The notes beneath the pieces are model-generated. The model worked only from the letters and a program-made list of their open reading frames with translations, was not told the origin of the DNA and ran no database searches. This document shows positions 45,301 through 56,149 of a stretch of DNA of 64,000 nt, one piece after another (the first letter of the stretch is position 1; each line of letters opens with the position of its first letter). Origin of the DNA: Mesorhabditis belari (Eukaryota; Nematoda; Chromadorea; Rhabditida; Rhabditidae); NCBI GenBank assembly GCA_958450365.1, contig CAUEEP010000735.1, forward strand, positions 3,128,001-3,192,000, given 5' to 3'. Made by a program: the position numbers and the translations under genes.

Positions 45301-48300
45301 CGATTGTTTCAGAAATCGTTTCAGGAAGCCCTCCACCCATTCATCCACCACCGCCACCACCTGAAGATCGTCAATTCACCGTGAAACACATTTTAGAAAG
45401 GTTTCATTTGTTATTACTGTAAAATTCAAGCTTGAATTAGACAACAATTCCTGAATAATAGCCAATTTTGACTTTTCCTTAATTTGAACAAAGGTTTAAC
45501 ATTGAAATTGAAAGCTGAGATTTCAAGAATTGTTCGAATCCGCCTCTAGAACTAATCCAGTTTATGCAATTTGAACGAATTGAAAACTTTTGGGTTGAAT
45601 CTGGGATTTCTAGGCTACAAGGTCCAATCCTTGCTCCAAAGGCTGCTCCCCGGAATCTCCCAGTAATCACTCATAAACCGATATTCTACTCGAAAGAAAA
45701 GTGGGTAATCTGCTAGTACGATGTTTAGATATTACGAGATTTATTTAGAGTCAACAAATTTGAAGCTTTGAATACGACGGATCGGCGAAAGGATGAGCCT
45801 GAACCTATTAAATCTACTCAAAAATCGTCTCGAGACTCGCTTGGATCACTCCGATCTGAATACAGCACTTCTACAAAGGTTGAGGTCTTGGGGATTTTGA
45901 AGGGGTTGCTTTAAAGGCCTTGCTTTAAGGGCCATGCTTTAAAGACCATGCTTTAAAGGCCATGCTTTGAAGGCCATGCTTTAAAGGCCTCTCTCTAAAG
46001 GCCTCTCTTTAAAGGCCTCTATTTAAAGGCCTTGCTTTAAAGACCTCTCTTTAAAGGCCTCTCTTTAAGGGCCTCTCTTTAAAGGCCTTGCTTTAAAGGC
46101 CTTGCTTTAAAGGCCTTGCTTTAAAGGCCTCTTTTTAAAGGCCTCTATTTAAAGGCCTCGCTTTGAAAGCCTATAACTTTGCCTAGAGATAAGATTATAG
46201 TTAACTTTTTATATCATTCTTTAGAGGGAACTTCAGGCTTTCAAATGATACCAAATAAAGCTTGATTGGACTAACTAATTCTAAGAAAAGCAAGCAGCAA
46301 AATACCAAAGTCGGACCGCGTTATTCTCCCAGTTTGATTTGATTATCATGGATTCGTTTATTTAATCAGAGCTTTTTTTAGATCTTTCATTTTCTAGATG
46401 GCAGAAAAAGATCTTCAGCTATAAATTTGTTAAAATAATCCTTTTCAGCACTCTCAAGACAGTTATCCAATCTACAATCCGATCGAAGATCACACATTTT
46501 CCAGTGGGAAAACCTTCGCTAAAGGCAGTTATCCAATCGATACGGTAATTTAAAAATTGATTACAATAAATTCTCCATTCAGAATCGAATCAATATCGGT
46601 TTTTGCGGGCGGCAAGGAGCTGGTAAATCGACTTTAATCAACGCATTGAGAGGGTTGAAAACGGGAGAAGTGAAGAGTGCTGGGAGATATGTTTGCGATA
46701 ATATGGAACCGTTTCGGTGAGCAAGAGAGAGCTTTCTGATGATGATGATGATGACGAGAATAATAATAATATTCTGCCTTTTTCTTTTAGTTTCATTGAA
46801 GATGAGCTTCAAAATATTGTCCTTTGGGAGATCCCGTATCCCCGATCGTTCACAGCTGTTGTCGATATTTACGACCGGAATTTAGGCTTTGATCGGTTCT
46901 ATGAGTGAGTTAAAAGCGCTAATCTATCATTCAATTTCTTTAGTTCTCACAAATTAAACGTTTTCAACCATTTATTTGTCTTGATTCCGGATGGATCAAT
47001 GCACGATGATGACACGGCTTTTGCAAGAGTTGTTCACTCGAGAAGGTACAAAAGATTTTACACTCGTAAACACACAATATCTGGCACACAAGAGTGCGTT
47101 CCTAGAGCACTAGAGTAGTTGGAAACGCTGATCCTTTTATGTTGAGGCTAGGAATACAAAAAAATGGTCGCCTTATATAAGAAATGGTCACCTTATAGAT
47201 GAATTGGCTGCCCTATAGACAATGCGTATATAAGGCGGCCAACTCGTCCATATGGCGTTCACTTCGTATATAAGGCGGTCAATTCGTCTGTAGGGCGACC
47301 AATTTGGATAAAAGACGACCAACTCGTCTATATGGCGGCCAATTCGTATATAAGGCGACCAATTTGTATATAAGGCGGTCAATTCATATATAAGACGGCC
47401 AATTCGTATATAAGGCGTCCAACTCGTAGATAAGGTGACTAATTCGTATATAAGACGGCCAATTCGTAGATAAGGCGGTCAATTCGTATATAAGACGGCC
47501 AATTCGTATATAAGGCGTCCAACTCGTAGATAAGGTGACTAATTCGTATATAAGACGACCAACTCATCTATATGGCGGTCAATTCGTATATAAGGCGACC
47601 AATTCGTATATAAGGCGGTCAATTCGTATATAAGGCGTCCAACTCGTATAAGGCGACCAATTCGTACATAAGGTGACTAATTCCTATATAAGACGATCAA
47701 CTCGTCTTTATGGCGGCCAATTCGTATATAAGGCGACTAATTTGTATATAAGGCGTCAATTCGTATATAAGGCGACCATTAAGGCAAATGTCACTGATTT
47801 TCAGAACTCCATTAACGATTTTATCGACAAAAAGCGATGATGACATTGATGCGGAATCAAGGGAAACAAGTCAACCAATTGGTCACACTTTGCTCAAGTT
47901 TTACGAGCAAAAAGGTTAGGTTTTAAATAAAAAAAAACATCGAAGAAACGTTTTCTTTTCAGCTCGCCGCGTCTTCGAGCAATCACTCACGAAGAAAGCT
48001 CAAATTTTACTTTCAATTAAATTGCTGTTTATTAGTGCACCCGTGGTACGGAATCTTGTTTCAAGTACGATTGGGTGAGTCAGTTTTTTTTGAAGCAATA
48101 AGGCGACCCGTTCGTAGATAAGGCGTTCAACGTCGTATATAAGACGACCAATTCGTATATAAGACGACCAATTTGTATATAAGGCGGCCATTAAGGCAAA
48201 TTTCACTGATTTTCAGAATCATATCAATTTAAAACTTTCAGTTATCTTCATTACGAGATGAATGAAGGAGAATTGTTGGAGTTGATCGGTTTAGAGAATG

Positions 48301-51300
48301 GTTGTCATTTTGAGATGGAGAAAAAGTTGAGAGGCGAAAGGAGTGAGGTGAGTTTTTTTGCTTAAAATCAAGATGTAAAAGTTTCATCAAAAGTTGAAAG
48401 CTGAGATTTAAAGTTGTGTTGCGTTGCGTCACGCCAGACGTCACGACATTGGTTTACATAAGCACAAAGAACATGTCAAACTTTATGTCAAACATTTCAG
48501 CGTGCAACTCCGATTTTTCAAGCTAGGCCTGGCCGTCTGAATCTAGAAAACGGAACGGTTGGTTTTTCAAGTTCTAGAAACAATTTTGATAATGTATTCA
48601 GCCATCAATCACTTCTCAAAGTCATCCAATTGTTCAAAAGTCAACTGTACTCGCCGATGCTGGTTTTGAGATTCTTTTTGGTACTGATGATCGAGTTTTT
48701 GGTGGACTTGAGCCAAAAACGACCGTTGTTCGAGCGGGAAAGGTTTGTTTCTCAGTCGCAACGCATCTTTACACGTTCTAGATCTATTCTAGAACTGTTC
48801 TAGATCTGTTCTAGATCTCTTTTACATCTATAGCTATGAAACTTGATGCTATTAAGTTTAGACAAGTTTCAACTACGGTTTCATCGGTGGATCGAGGGTC
48901 GGCAAATCGACGATGATCAACGCGATGAGAGGGATGAGTGCAAAGAATCCGTTTGCTGCTGGAAAGGTAGAGAAGACGGAGGCTAAGACATGGCATAGTC
49001 ATCTTTGTCTGATCACTGAATTATTTAATATTTAATTAATCCCTTTGGATAGTCTAAACTTTAAAGCTGAAATAATCCCAATAGATAGGTGTTCCTTTTC
49101 TCGAAAAAGGAAGCAACTCCAAGCGGCTAATTAAATTCAAAAGCAATTGATGAACCCAATGAATAGCGCCAATTGATTCTTCGACCCTGAAAACCCTAGG
49201 TACAAATTTACAGCTGAATATCCATCTACACGCAAAAATTCCTGTAAATGACTGGCAGGTGTTCTTTTTCGCACAATCGCTCGCCGTCTGGCAAACCATC
49301 CCAATAGATAGGTGTTCCTTTTTTCTCTCTGAAAGCTATAGGTTGGAAAGTTGGCCCGCAGTGATTTTCATCTTTTCAAGTCTTTTCAAAAAGCTTTTGA
49401 TTTGGTCGACAAGCACTTTGGAGAGGCGGAGAAAGTCGAAAAATGGATCAACATCAAGCAGGAGATCATCGAAAAAGGAAACAACTCCAAGCGACAGATC
49501 ATCGAGAAGCAACTCCAAGCAGGAGATCATCGAGAAAGGAAACAACTCCAAGCGACAGATCATCAAAAAATGAATCAAGGAATCAACTCCAAGCGACAGA
49601 TCATCGAAAAATCAATTCCTAACTTTTCGGAGAAGGGGAATCAACGCTTTGCCCAATAAATGACAAGTTATACTATAGTTATACAAGGGAAAGTGAGCCA
49701 GCTTCGTTTTGCGTCATTATGCCAAATCTTTGAGATCAATTTTAGTCTTGACTTTGCCGTATTTTTGTTAGAAATTCCCGTGTCACTAGGAGAAGAATGA
49801 AAGATTCTAGGCAACCAGCTCATGAAAGATTCTAGGCAGCCAGCTACTGAAAGATTCTAGGCAGCCAGCTACTGAAAGATTCTAGGCAGCTCCGAAACCA
49901 GATCTAGCTCGTCCAATACCCTATGAGATATCGTAAATACTTTCGTAATTGATAATTGAACCCATTGAATCCTATCCAAATACAATATTTACGTGTTTCT
50001 ATTGCAGGATCGAGCCAAGCCAGCTACTTGCGAGCGTTTCGAGTTCGACGACGAGTTGTTGAAGTACAGTGTCACTTTGTGGGAGCTGCATTACCCGAAA
50101 AAAGTCAATGCTTTTTTCGAATTCATCGAGTAAATGATTTTTTAGATTATTTAGCATAAAAAAAGCACAAATTTAGCCGTCATAATTTTGCGAATTTCAC
50201 AGCTCTTTTCATCATCATTGACACGACACCAAATGATGCTGATCTCACGTTTGCTAAGGTTTAAAAGCTAGAAGAAAGCTAGAGAACTTCTAAAACACTT
50301 CTAAGAATCAATCTCATACATTTTTTTCTTTAGATTGCCCATCGCCGGAATGCGACTGTTGTCTTTTTATCGTCGAAAACTGACAAAAAATTGTCGACAA
50401 AATCGCGCGCTGATGAAATCCCTGTTTGTGACATTTTAAAGCAACGATATGTGGATAAAGGTGAGTTGATTTGATCAAATTTGACTAGAGAAAAGTGTTT
50501 TGTACATTCCTTCGTAAGAATATAGAGAACAAACGGCATCAAAGTTGACCTACTTACCTGCCCTGACCTACAAAGTTGACCTAGAAGTCGATCAACTTTG
50601 ATGGTTTATAACACTGGGTACAGACTTCGGATCGACTTGTGATTGGTCTTAAAAGAATCCTCATCAAATTTGACTATAGAAAAGTGCTATTTGTTTTGTA
50701 CATTCCTTTGTAAGAATATAGGAAAAAACGGTGTCGAAGTTGACCTACTTACTTGTTAAAGTTGATCAACTTTGATCGTTTATAACTCTAGATACAGACT
50801 TTGGATCGACTTGTGATTGGTCTTAAAAGAATCCTCATCAAATTTGACTATAGAAAAGTGCTATTTGTTTTGTACATTCCTTTGTAAGAATATAGGAAAA
50901 AACGGTGTCGAAGTTGACCTACTTACTTGTTAAAGTTGATCAACTTTGATCGTTTATAACTCTAGATACAGACTTTGGATCGACTTGTGATTGGTCTTAA
51001 AAGAATCCTCATCAAATTTGACTATAGAAAAGTGCTATTTGTTTTGTACATTCCTTTGTAAGAATATAGGAAAAAACGGCGTTAAAGTTGACCTACTTAC
51101 CTGTCAAAGTTGACCTACTTTTAAGTCGATCAACTTTGGCAGTTTATAACTCTAGATACAGACTTCGGATCGACTTGTGGTTGATCTTAAAAGAATCCTC
51201 ATCAAATTTGACTATAGAAAAGTCCTATTTGTTTTGTAGACTCACCTGTAAGAACATAGGAAAAAACGATGTCAAAGTTGACCTACTTGCCTGCAGTCTC

Positions 51301-52970
51301 TGGGAGCAGAGGCTTGCTAGTTAGGATTCAGAGTAATTCACAGTAATCATTGTGAATTCCCAAGCGGTTGATCGAAACGGATCGATTTACAGTTTTGATT
51401 TTAAAAGAATCCTCATCGATATTTGTTAAAAGGTGAGTTTTGGAATGCATGAAAACTCAAACGAAAAGCAAATTCGCTACAGAATTCAAACAGAGATTTT
51501 TGCTTTTCAGGAATGGAACGTTTCGAGACAGCACTCACCTCATCGGCTCCAGAATTATGCGGAAGGTGAACACCAAATTCACTACAACTCAATCAAAGCT
51601 CATTTTTTGAATCAATTACTATTTCTATTTCTAGAGTTCAATGCTTTTTTGTCTCTTCTCCAGTGTTTCGTTCATTGCGCAATGCGGATCGAAAATACCT
51701 CCATTTTCTCGTTCATGAAAGAGCTGTATTTGATTTTTTAAAGCAGGTAAAGGCTTGTACAGTTAAGTACAAAGCTGTACAGGCTTGTACAGTACTTTGT
51801 ACTTAGAAAAGATGTCAACAAACCCCCTTGGTGCACTTAATTGATTGCACAACGATTAAAAACAATTGCTCGAAAATTGTTGAACTACACTATTGAATCT
51901 TGCTATATTCCTAAAGGAAAGTTTCATTCTGGAACGCACACCAGCTAATGAATACGTTTTTGGGGTACTTTTCCTCATTTTCTTTTGGTTTTGTTAGACA
52001 ATTTCGAGAAGATCCAAGAAAATCGTGTACAATGTTAAATCTAGCACGCACAATATAGTGAAAGTTCCATTCTGGAACGCACACCAGCTAATGAATACGT
52101 TTTTGGGGTACTTTTCCTCATTTTCTTTTGGTTCAGTTACCCAATTTCGAGAAGACCCAAGAAAATCGTAGACAATGTTGAATCTTGCCATTTCCCTTCA
52201 GTAAAGTTTCATTCTGGAACGCACACTATCTAGTGAATACATTTTTAGGTGTATTGTGCTCTCATGTAAAAAAAACCCCTTCTGGCTTACTGAGTTCTTC
52301 ATTTTCTCACAGCAACGCTTTGGCGAATTGACGAAAATTGACGAATTTGCATTTATTGAGTCGATTTTGCTTTCCCTGATCGCTAAGAACTTGTTCATTG
52401 AGAAAATTGACGAAGAAAATGGACGAATTCAGTGCCGGGTCGAGCAAAGTATTGGGTTGGTGGAAAAGTCCTTTCGGATTTGTTTGGGAGAGTACCTTAA
52501 ATTGCTATTCAAGCTAATCAAGCTAATCAAGCTATTCAAGCTATTCAAGCTAATCAAATATCATCACCTACAAAGATTTGTACTTTAACGTGCTCATACA
52601 TTAACTCCTTTGAAACTTGACTAACTCCTTGACTCCTTGAAAGGCTTGGCCTTGATTTTTCAAGGCTATGAATGCTTGATTTGAGCTTTGAATGCTTGGC
52701 TTGAAGAGAAAAGTCATTGAAGTCGCTTAAGTGATTTGCGAAAGGAGTTTTCCATCAACAAAATCCATCCCGGAACATTTATCCAACTTTTGTCAATATC
52801 TTTTATCAAGTTAACACCGAAATCTTCTTTAGAAACGAATCATTGCCGAAATGCTCGATTCACCGAATGAAATGAAAGAAGGGCTTCAAATAGCGAATGG
52901 GAATGATACAGCTGGGATGATTGAAGTGGTCAATGAGGGAAATGATTTGTATGAAGATGCAAGAAATTAA
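42327..52970 (+). CDS. Tandem IRG-like GTPase protein (22 exons)
   Basis: Exons are 42327-42450, 44884-45024, 45325-45400, 45614-45700, 45749-45878, 46449-46544, 46583-46716, 46791-46904, 46944-47045, 47805-47914, 47963-48074, 48242-48347, 48501-48557, 48602-48742, 48862-48966, 50008-50129, 50177-50258, 50334-50460, 51511-51565, 51635-51746, 52313 to about 52459, and 52833-52970, about 805 residues. MGNKTSRG could be N-myristoylated. Residues 42-218 are Ser/Pro-rich. Two GTPase domains follow, with P-loops GRQGAGKS (227-234) and GGSRVGKS (519-526). Each P-loop leads into an IN-A-(L/M)-R-G stretch, a hallmark of immunity-related (IRG/IIGP) GTPases. Nucleotide-specificity motifs are TKSD (343-346) and SKTD (627-630). 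The usual DxPG box reads WEIPYP and WELHYP. IRG proteins act on membranes in cell-autonomous defence. The last donor is uncertain. AATAAA lies at 52998. Confidence 0.72.
42493..43042 (-). mobile_element. Mariner element, internally deleted (intron 1 of IRG-like gene)
   Basis: Ends GGTGTGTGAAAAAGTAATCC and its reverse complement are each bordered by TA (42491-42492 and 43043-43044). Minus-strand remnants show the mariner transposase blocks WVNRKE, NDNARPHVSLQTRQKIQ and a PxSPD-like segment, then a late C-terminal part, in three frames. At 550 bp it is far too short for a full element (about 1.3 kb). Confidence 0.92.
43237..44533 (-). mobile_element. Tc1/mariner-family element (maT-like), frameshifted
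   Basis: One end has CAGGGTGACCAAGAATTCCC (43239) and the other GTGATTCTTGGTCACC (about 44518-44533). On the minus strand, ELKRQRVQAAVQASEISKRM (a helix-turn-helix region) is followed by HNILFTDEKIFTVEG, VMVFAGITANGKTP and PLDYSVWSVLE, the D, D blocks and PLDY signature of Tc1/mariner transposases. They lie in at least three frames. It sits in intron 1 of the IRG-like gene, next to the shorter mariner. Confidence 0.85.
44748..44822 (+). other. tRNA-like sequence (degenerate)
   Basis: It has an A-box-like TGGCGCAGTCAGCAACGCG with a pairing D stem, and a good T arm (CGGGTTCGATCCCCG). The acceptor halves do not pair. A related sequence in opposite orientation lies at 43195-43245, and the two share the outer stretch TCAGTGTCACTACGGGG as an inverted pair around the transposon. 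Confidence 0.45.
45890..46170. repeat. AAAGGCCTCTCTTT minisatellite in an intron
   Basis: About twenty imperfect copies of TTTAAAGGCCTTGC and TTTAAAGGCCTCTC in intron 5 of the IRG-like gene. Confidence 0.92.
47166..47780. repeat. TATAAGGCGACCAATTCG minisatellite in an intron
   Basis: Around thirty copies of a roughly 20-bp unit fill intron 9 of the IRG-like gene. A few more copies are at about 48105-48195 in intron 11, so the array exists twice in one gene. Confidence 0.94.
49440..49895. repeat. Two tandem repeats in intron 15 of the IRG-like gene
   Basis: 49455-49615 repeats CAACTCCAAGCGACAGATCA-type units of about 20-40 bp. 49795-49890 has four copies of a 22-bp unit containing GAAAGATTCTAGGCAGCC. 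Open frames over the first array are repeat artefacts. Confidence 0.85.
50475..51300. repeat. Tandem repeat of about 185 bp in an intron
   Basis: Four to five copies of a unit containing GACTTGTGATTGGTCTTAAA and GTTGACCTACTTACTTG, with small differences, fill intron 18 of the IRG-like gene. The two middle copies are nearly identical. Confidence 0.93.
51910..52255 (-). repeat. Copies of a dispersed 135-bp repeat
   Basis: Units begin TTTCATTCTGGAACGCACAC and contain TTTTTGGGGTACTTTTCCTC. The same unit occurs in opposite orientation at 62520-63000. They lie in intron 20 of the IRG-like gene. Confidence 0.85.
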
Positions 52971-53040
52971 AAGAATGCTAAGGATTTCGTAGATTTAAAT
53001 AAATTCAAAAAATCAATAAATCAAAGCCTTTATTATCAAA

Positions 53041-55620
53041 CTACTCAAGCTTTCCCAACAATTTTCCTTTCAACACTTTTCCCAGCGACTCGTTTCGCTG
53101 GATTGTGAGCGGTGCAGCTTCGTTGATGAACTTCGAGTCGATCATCCTGGAAAGAGAGCAAGAAATGATCTATTCTAAAAGAAACTGCAGATGGGTATCA
53201 GCTCTCATTTATCAGAAACGAGCGATGCTAACGGCATTATTTTTTAAATGTTTTGTTCGGATATTTGGTTGCTCTGCTGTCTGCTGCCATCGTTCACTCT
53301 GTGCTGCTTTCGGAGATGGCTACGGAGATGGCAGTTTGTCTCTCAGACAGTGTCAGACTTGGTTTCAACGATTCCGAGAGGGAGACGGGAGAGAGAGACG
53401 AGACTTTGGAAGATTACGAGTACGGTTCGAGGCCAGAAGTCGGGCCTCGAACCGTGCCAATCTGCTTGAGTTGTGAACAAAGCCAAGCTGAGGGACGTTA
53501 TTCAGGCCGATCGATGCCAATCTGCTCGAGATCTTGCGAAAATATTCCATTGTGATCATGTCACCATCGAACCCCATCTTCACGCTATTGGAAAGAAAAG
53601 TCGTTGTGGAAGATGGGTCCCTGATCAACTCAGTGATGCTAAGCATTTCCATCGCTGGCATTCTCCTGAATCGTGCAAAGAATAGCGGATCTCTTGATTC
53701 TGTCGTGACATCGGATGAGAAATGGATTGCATACGACAACTTGTGGCTGAGCGATAGCGATGAAGAACGACAGTGGCTGAGCTCCGGCGATGAAGAACGA
53801 CAGTGGCTTAGCGCCGGCGATGAAGAACGACAGTGGCTGAGCGCCGGCGACGAAGAACGACAGTGGCTGAGCGCCGGCGAACGTGCTGTTCCAACCCGAA
53901 ATCCACAGGAAGAAGATCTTATCTTTGATGCTATGTTTTTTTGAATTTACCATCAAATCGGCAGTTTCTTTTGCAATATGATACGAGATTTGGCTGATTG
54001 GATAAAAACGGAAAACTGAATCCAGCAGTTTTCTTATTCTAGACTTGTACAAACCCTGAATTTTCTTCCACAATGCTCACATTCAACCATCGCTCCTTGA
54101 GACGCTTTCCAATTAGCTTCATTCGTCGCCGCATAATCGACAGATCCGCCTGAGAGTTGGTTTTATATTTTTTGAAAATTTGGAACAAGAATTAGCAACA
54201 AGAGGAGTCGAACCGAGGACAGGAGTCGAACTCTATATTCCATTCGTTTGCCAGGCGACGAGACCATGCTCTAGCGCAGTGCGAGTTAGTTTGTCTCTAG
54301 CCCACACGACGGGGGTTCGACTCCTGTCCATGTCAATAATTTTGCTCTTTTCAAAATTTAAAAAAGATATCAAAACTAGATGAAATTCTAAGTGAAACTA
54401 GCTATAAATTATTTGAAACAGTCAACTGGAGGACGTCCATCGGACTACAAACAACGGGCACAGATAAACGATCAACGGGCAATTTATAGTTCCCTGAATT
54501 CTGAATTCCTTTTTTTTCAACTCACCAACAATGACAGCTTCCGGTTTGACTGGTGCTGGTCTCCTTTTACTTTTTGGCAATTTCTCGTTCTCCATTTGCC
54601 ATTTTTGAAGGCATTGAGGCTGAAATTGATCGTAAAATGTTGAAAAGAAAAAGAAATTTCAAAGTTTTCTCTGGAAAAGTTTTATTTTATAGTTTTTTTA
54701 GTGGAATTTGTTTATTTTATAATTTAATTTATAGTTTCTAGTGGAATCCTTTTACTTTACAGTTTCCTTTATAGTTTAATTTATAGTTTAATTTATCGCT
54801 TCTAGTGGAATTTGTCTATTTTATAGTTTCCTTTATAGTTTGTAGTGGAATCCTTTTACTTTATAGTTTACTTTACAGTTTACCTTACAGTTAACTTTAT
54901 AGTTTTTAATGGAATTCGTTTACCTTATAGTTCAATTTCTAGTTTGCTTTACAGTTTAATTTACAGTTTAATTTACAGTTTACTTTATAGTTTACTTTAT
55001 AGTTTATTTTATAGTTTACTTTATAGTTTCTAGTGAAATTCTTTTACTTTACAGTTTACTTTATAGTTTACTTTACAGTTTCTAGTGGAATTCTTTTACT
55101 TTATAGTTCAAAACAGCGCCGCCTAAACAGCGCCGTACCCAAAACAGCGCCGTAGCCAAAACAGCGCCGCCTAAACAGCGCCGTGCCCAAAACAGCGCCG
55201 TCTAAACAGCGCCGTACCCAAAACAGCGCCGTACCCAAAACAGCGCCGTACCCAAAACAGCGCCGTACCCAAAACAGCGCCGTACCCAAAACAGCGCCGT
55301 ACCCAAAACAGCGCCGTACCCAAAACAGCGCCGTACCCAAAACAGCGCCGTACCCAAAACAGCGCCGTACCCAAAACAGCGCCGTACCCAAAACAGCGCC
55401 GTACCCAAAACAGCGCCGTACCCAAAACAGCGCCGTACCCAAAACAGCGCCGTACCCAAAACAGCGCCGTAAATTTCATTCATAATCGGTTACGACATAT
55501 AAATTTTCTTTTCACCTCATGAATGGCGATACTTTTCGATCCAAATTGTCGTCCACAAATGTAGCAAAAAACGGTTGGCGCTGGCCCGCGTGCTCGTGGT
55601 GGACCTGGGTTAAGATGACT
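53041..55620 (-). CDS. C2HC zinc-finger protein, ZNF474/ZC2HC1-like (3' exons)
   Basis: Minus-strand exons are 55620-55516, 54619-54526, 54149-54055 and a terminal exon 53146-53041 (ending GKLE-stop, with AATAAA 7 bases beyond). The first two join to give [20 protein letters not shown], a full C-X2-C-X12-H-X4-C zinc finger, followed by QKWQMENEKLPKSKRRPAP, the usual linker of this family. The third gives VECEHCGRKF, the first half of a second finger. Its H...C half should follow but is not found, and the phases of the third and terminal exons do not fit without another exon. A mariner wreck lies exactly in that gap. Exons further 5' were not located. The stop is 70 bases from that of the convergent IRG-like gene. 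Confidence 0.75.
53220..53945 (+). mobile_element. Decayed mariner transposase with internal tandem repeat
   Basis: Plus-strand pieces in several frames match mariner transposase order: a helix-turn-helix (AFGDGYGDGSLSLRQCQTWF), a second one (SARDLAKIFHCDHVTIEPHL, then RWVPDQLS), and the first catalytic Asp block (VVTSDEKWIAYDN). After this come five copies of a 30-bp unit coding DEERQWLSAG, then a stop. The C-terminal catalytic part is missing. It is oriented opposite to the zinc-finger gene in whose intron it lies. Confidence 0.8.
54180..54335. other. tRNA-like sequences, two facing T-arms
   Basis: GGAGTCGAACC-type elements on the minus strand at about 54200-54230 face GGGGGTTCGACTCCTGTCC at 54308-54330. 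The plus-strand one is preceded by an A-box-like TAGCGCAGTGCGAGTTAG. No complete cloverleaf forms. Confidence 0.4.
54670..55106. repeat. TTTATAGTTTACTTTATAG repeat
   Basis: Imperfect 10-base units (TTTATAGTTT and TTTACAGTTT) with occasional CTAGTGGAATTC inserts, in an intron of the zinc-finger gene. Confidence 0.9.
55107..55468. repeat. 17-bp minisatellite CAGCGCCGTACCCAAAA
   Basis: About twenty-one near-perfect copies; the left end has CCTAAA and AGCC variants. It is GC-rich and open in several frames on both strands because 17 is not a multiple of 3. It is directly followed by a TTCATTCATAATCGGTTACG...ATATA end, as in the element at 23424-23930. Confidence 0.97.
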
Positions 55621-55705
55621 CTGAAAAAGGCAAAAATACAAACTAGATTTGACGAAAACAAGTCACAAATAGACATGAACACTACAAAAAAAACGATTGT
55701 CACAT

Positions 55706-56003
55706 TATAAACGCTTCTAATTTTCTTTAAATCTATTGGATTGAGACGAGCTAGAGCTCAAAAAATCAAGTATTTCAAGAGCTTTTAAATGAAGCAAAGT
55801 AGACAGAAAAAGGTTATTTCTAAAGAAATTTATAGTTGTTTGTAATCCGATTGACGATAAAACACTATAACTTTCTTTAGAATTAATATTTTTCTGTCTG
55901 CTTTGCTTTATTTAAAAGCTCTTGAAATTCTCTATTTTTTGATCTATCGCTCATCTCAATCCGATAGATTTAAAGAAAGCTAAAAGCGTTTATAGTTTAC
56001 ATT
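55706..56003. mobile_element. MITE-like hairpin
   Basis: ATAAACGCTTCTAATTTTCT at 55708 is mirrored by a reverse complement ending AAAAGCGTTTAT at about 56000. The arms contain TTTAAATCTATTGGATTGAG and AGAGCTTTTAAAT. There is no coding sequence. Confidence 0.8.
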
Positions 56004-56149
56004 TGTAGTTTGTAGTGTCCATATCTATGTTTTAGACTTTTCCTGAATGATAAAAGGCTAGAATTTGTCACCTAATCAGTCTAAAAAGGCCTAAATTCTC
56101 ATAGAATTCACAGAGTCATTCATTCAGTTGTTTATTAAAATTAGCCATA

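Noticed and set aside
47166..47780. CRISPR-like regular spacing
   Set aside because: Units are contiguous and imperfect with no unique spacers, and the host is eukaryotic.
55101..55485. Several overlapping frames of about 100 codons on both strands
   Set aside because: They reflect a 17-bp minisatellite with no stop in either direction, within an intron of the zinc-finger gene.
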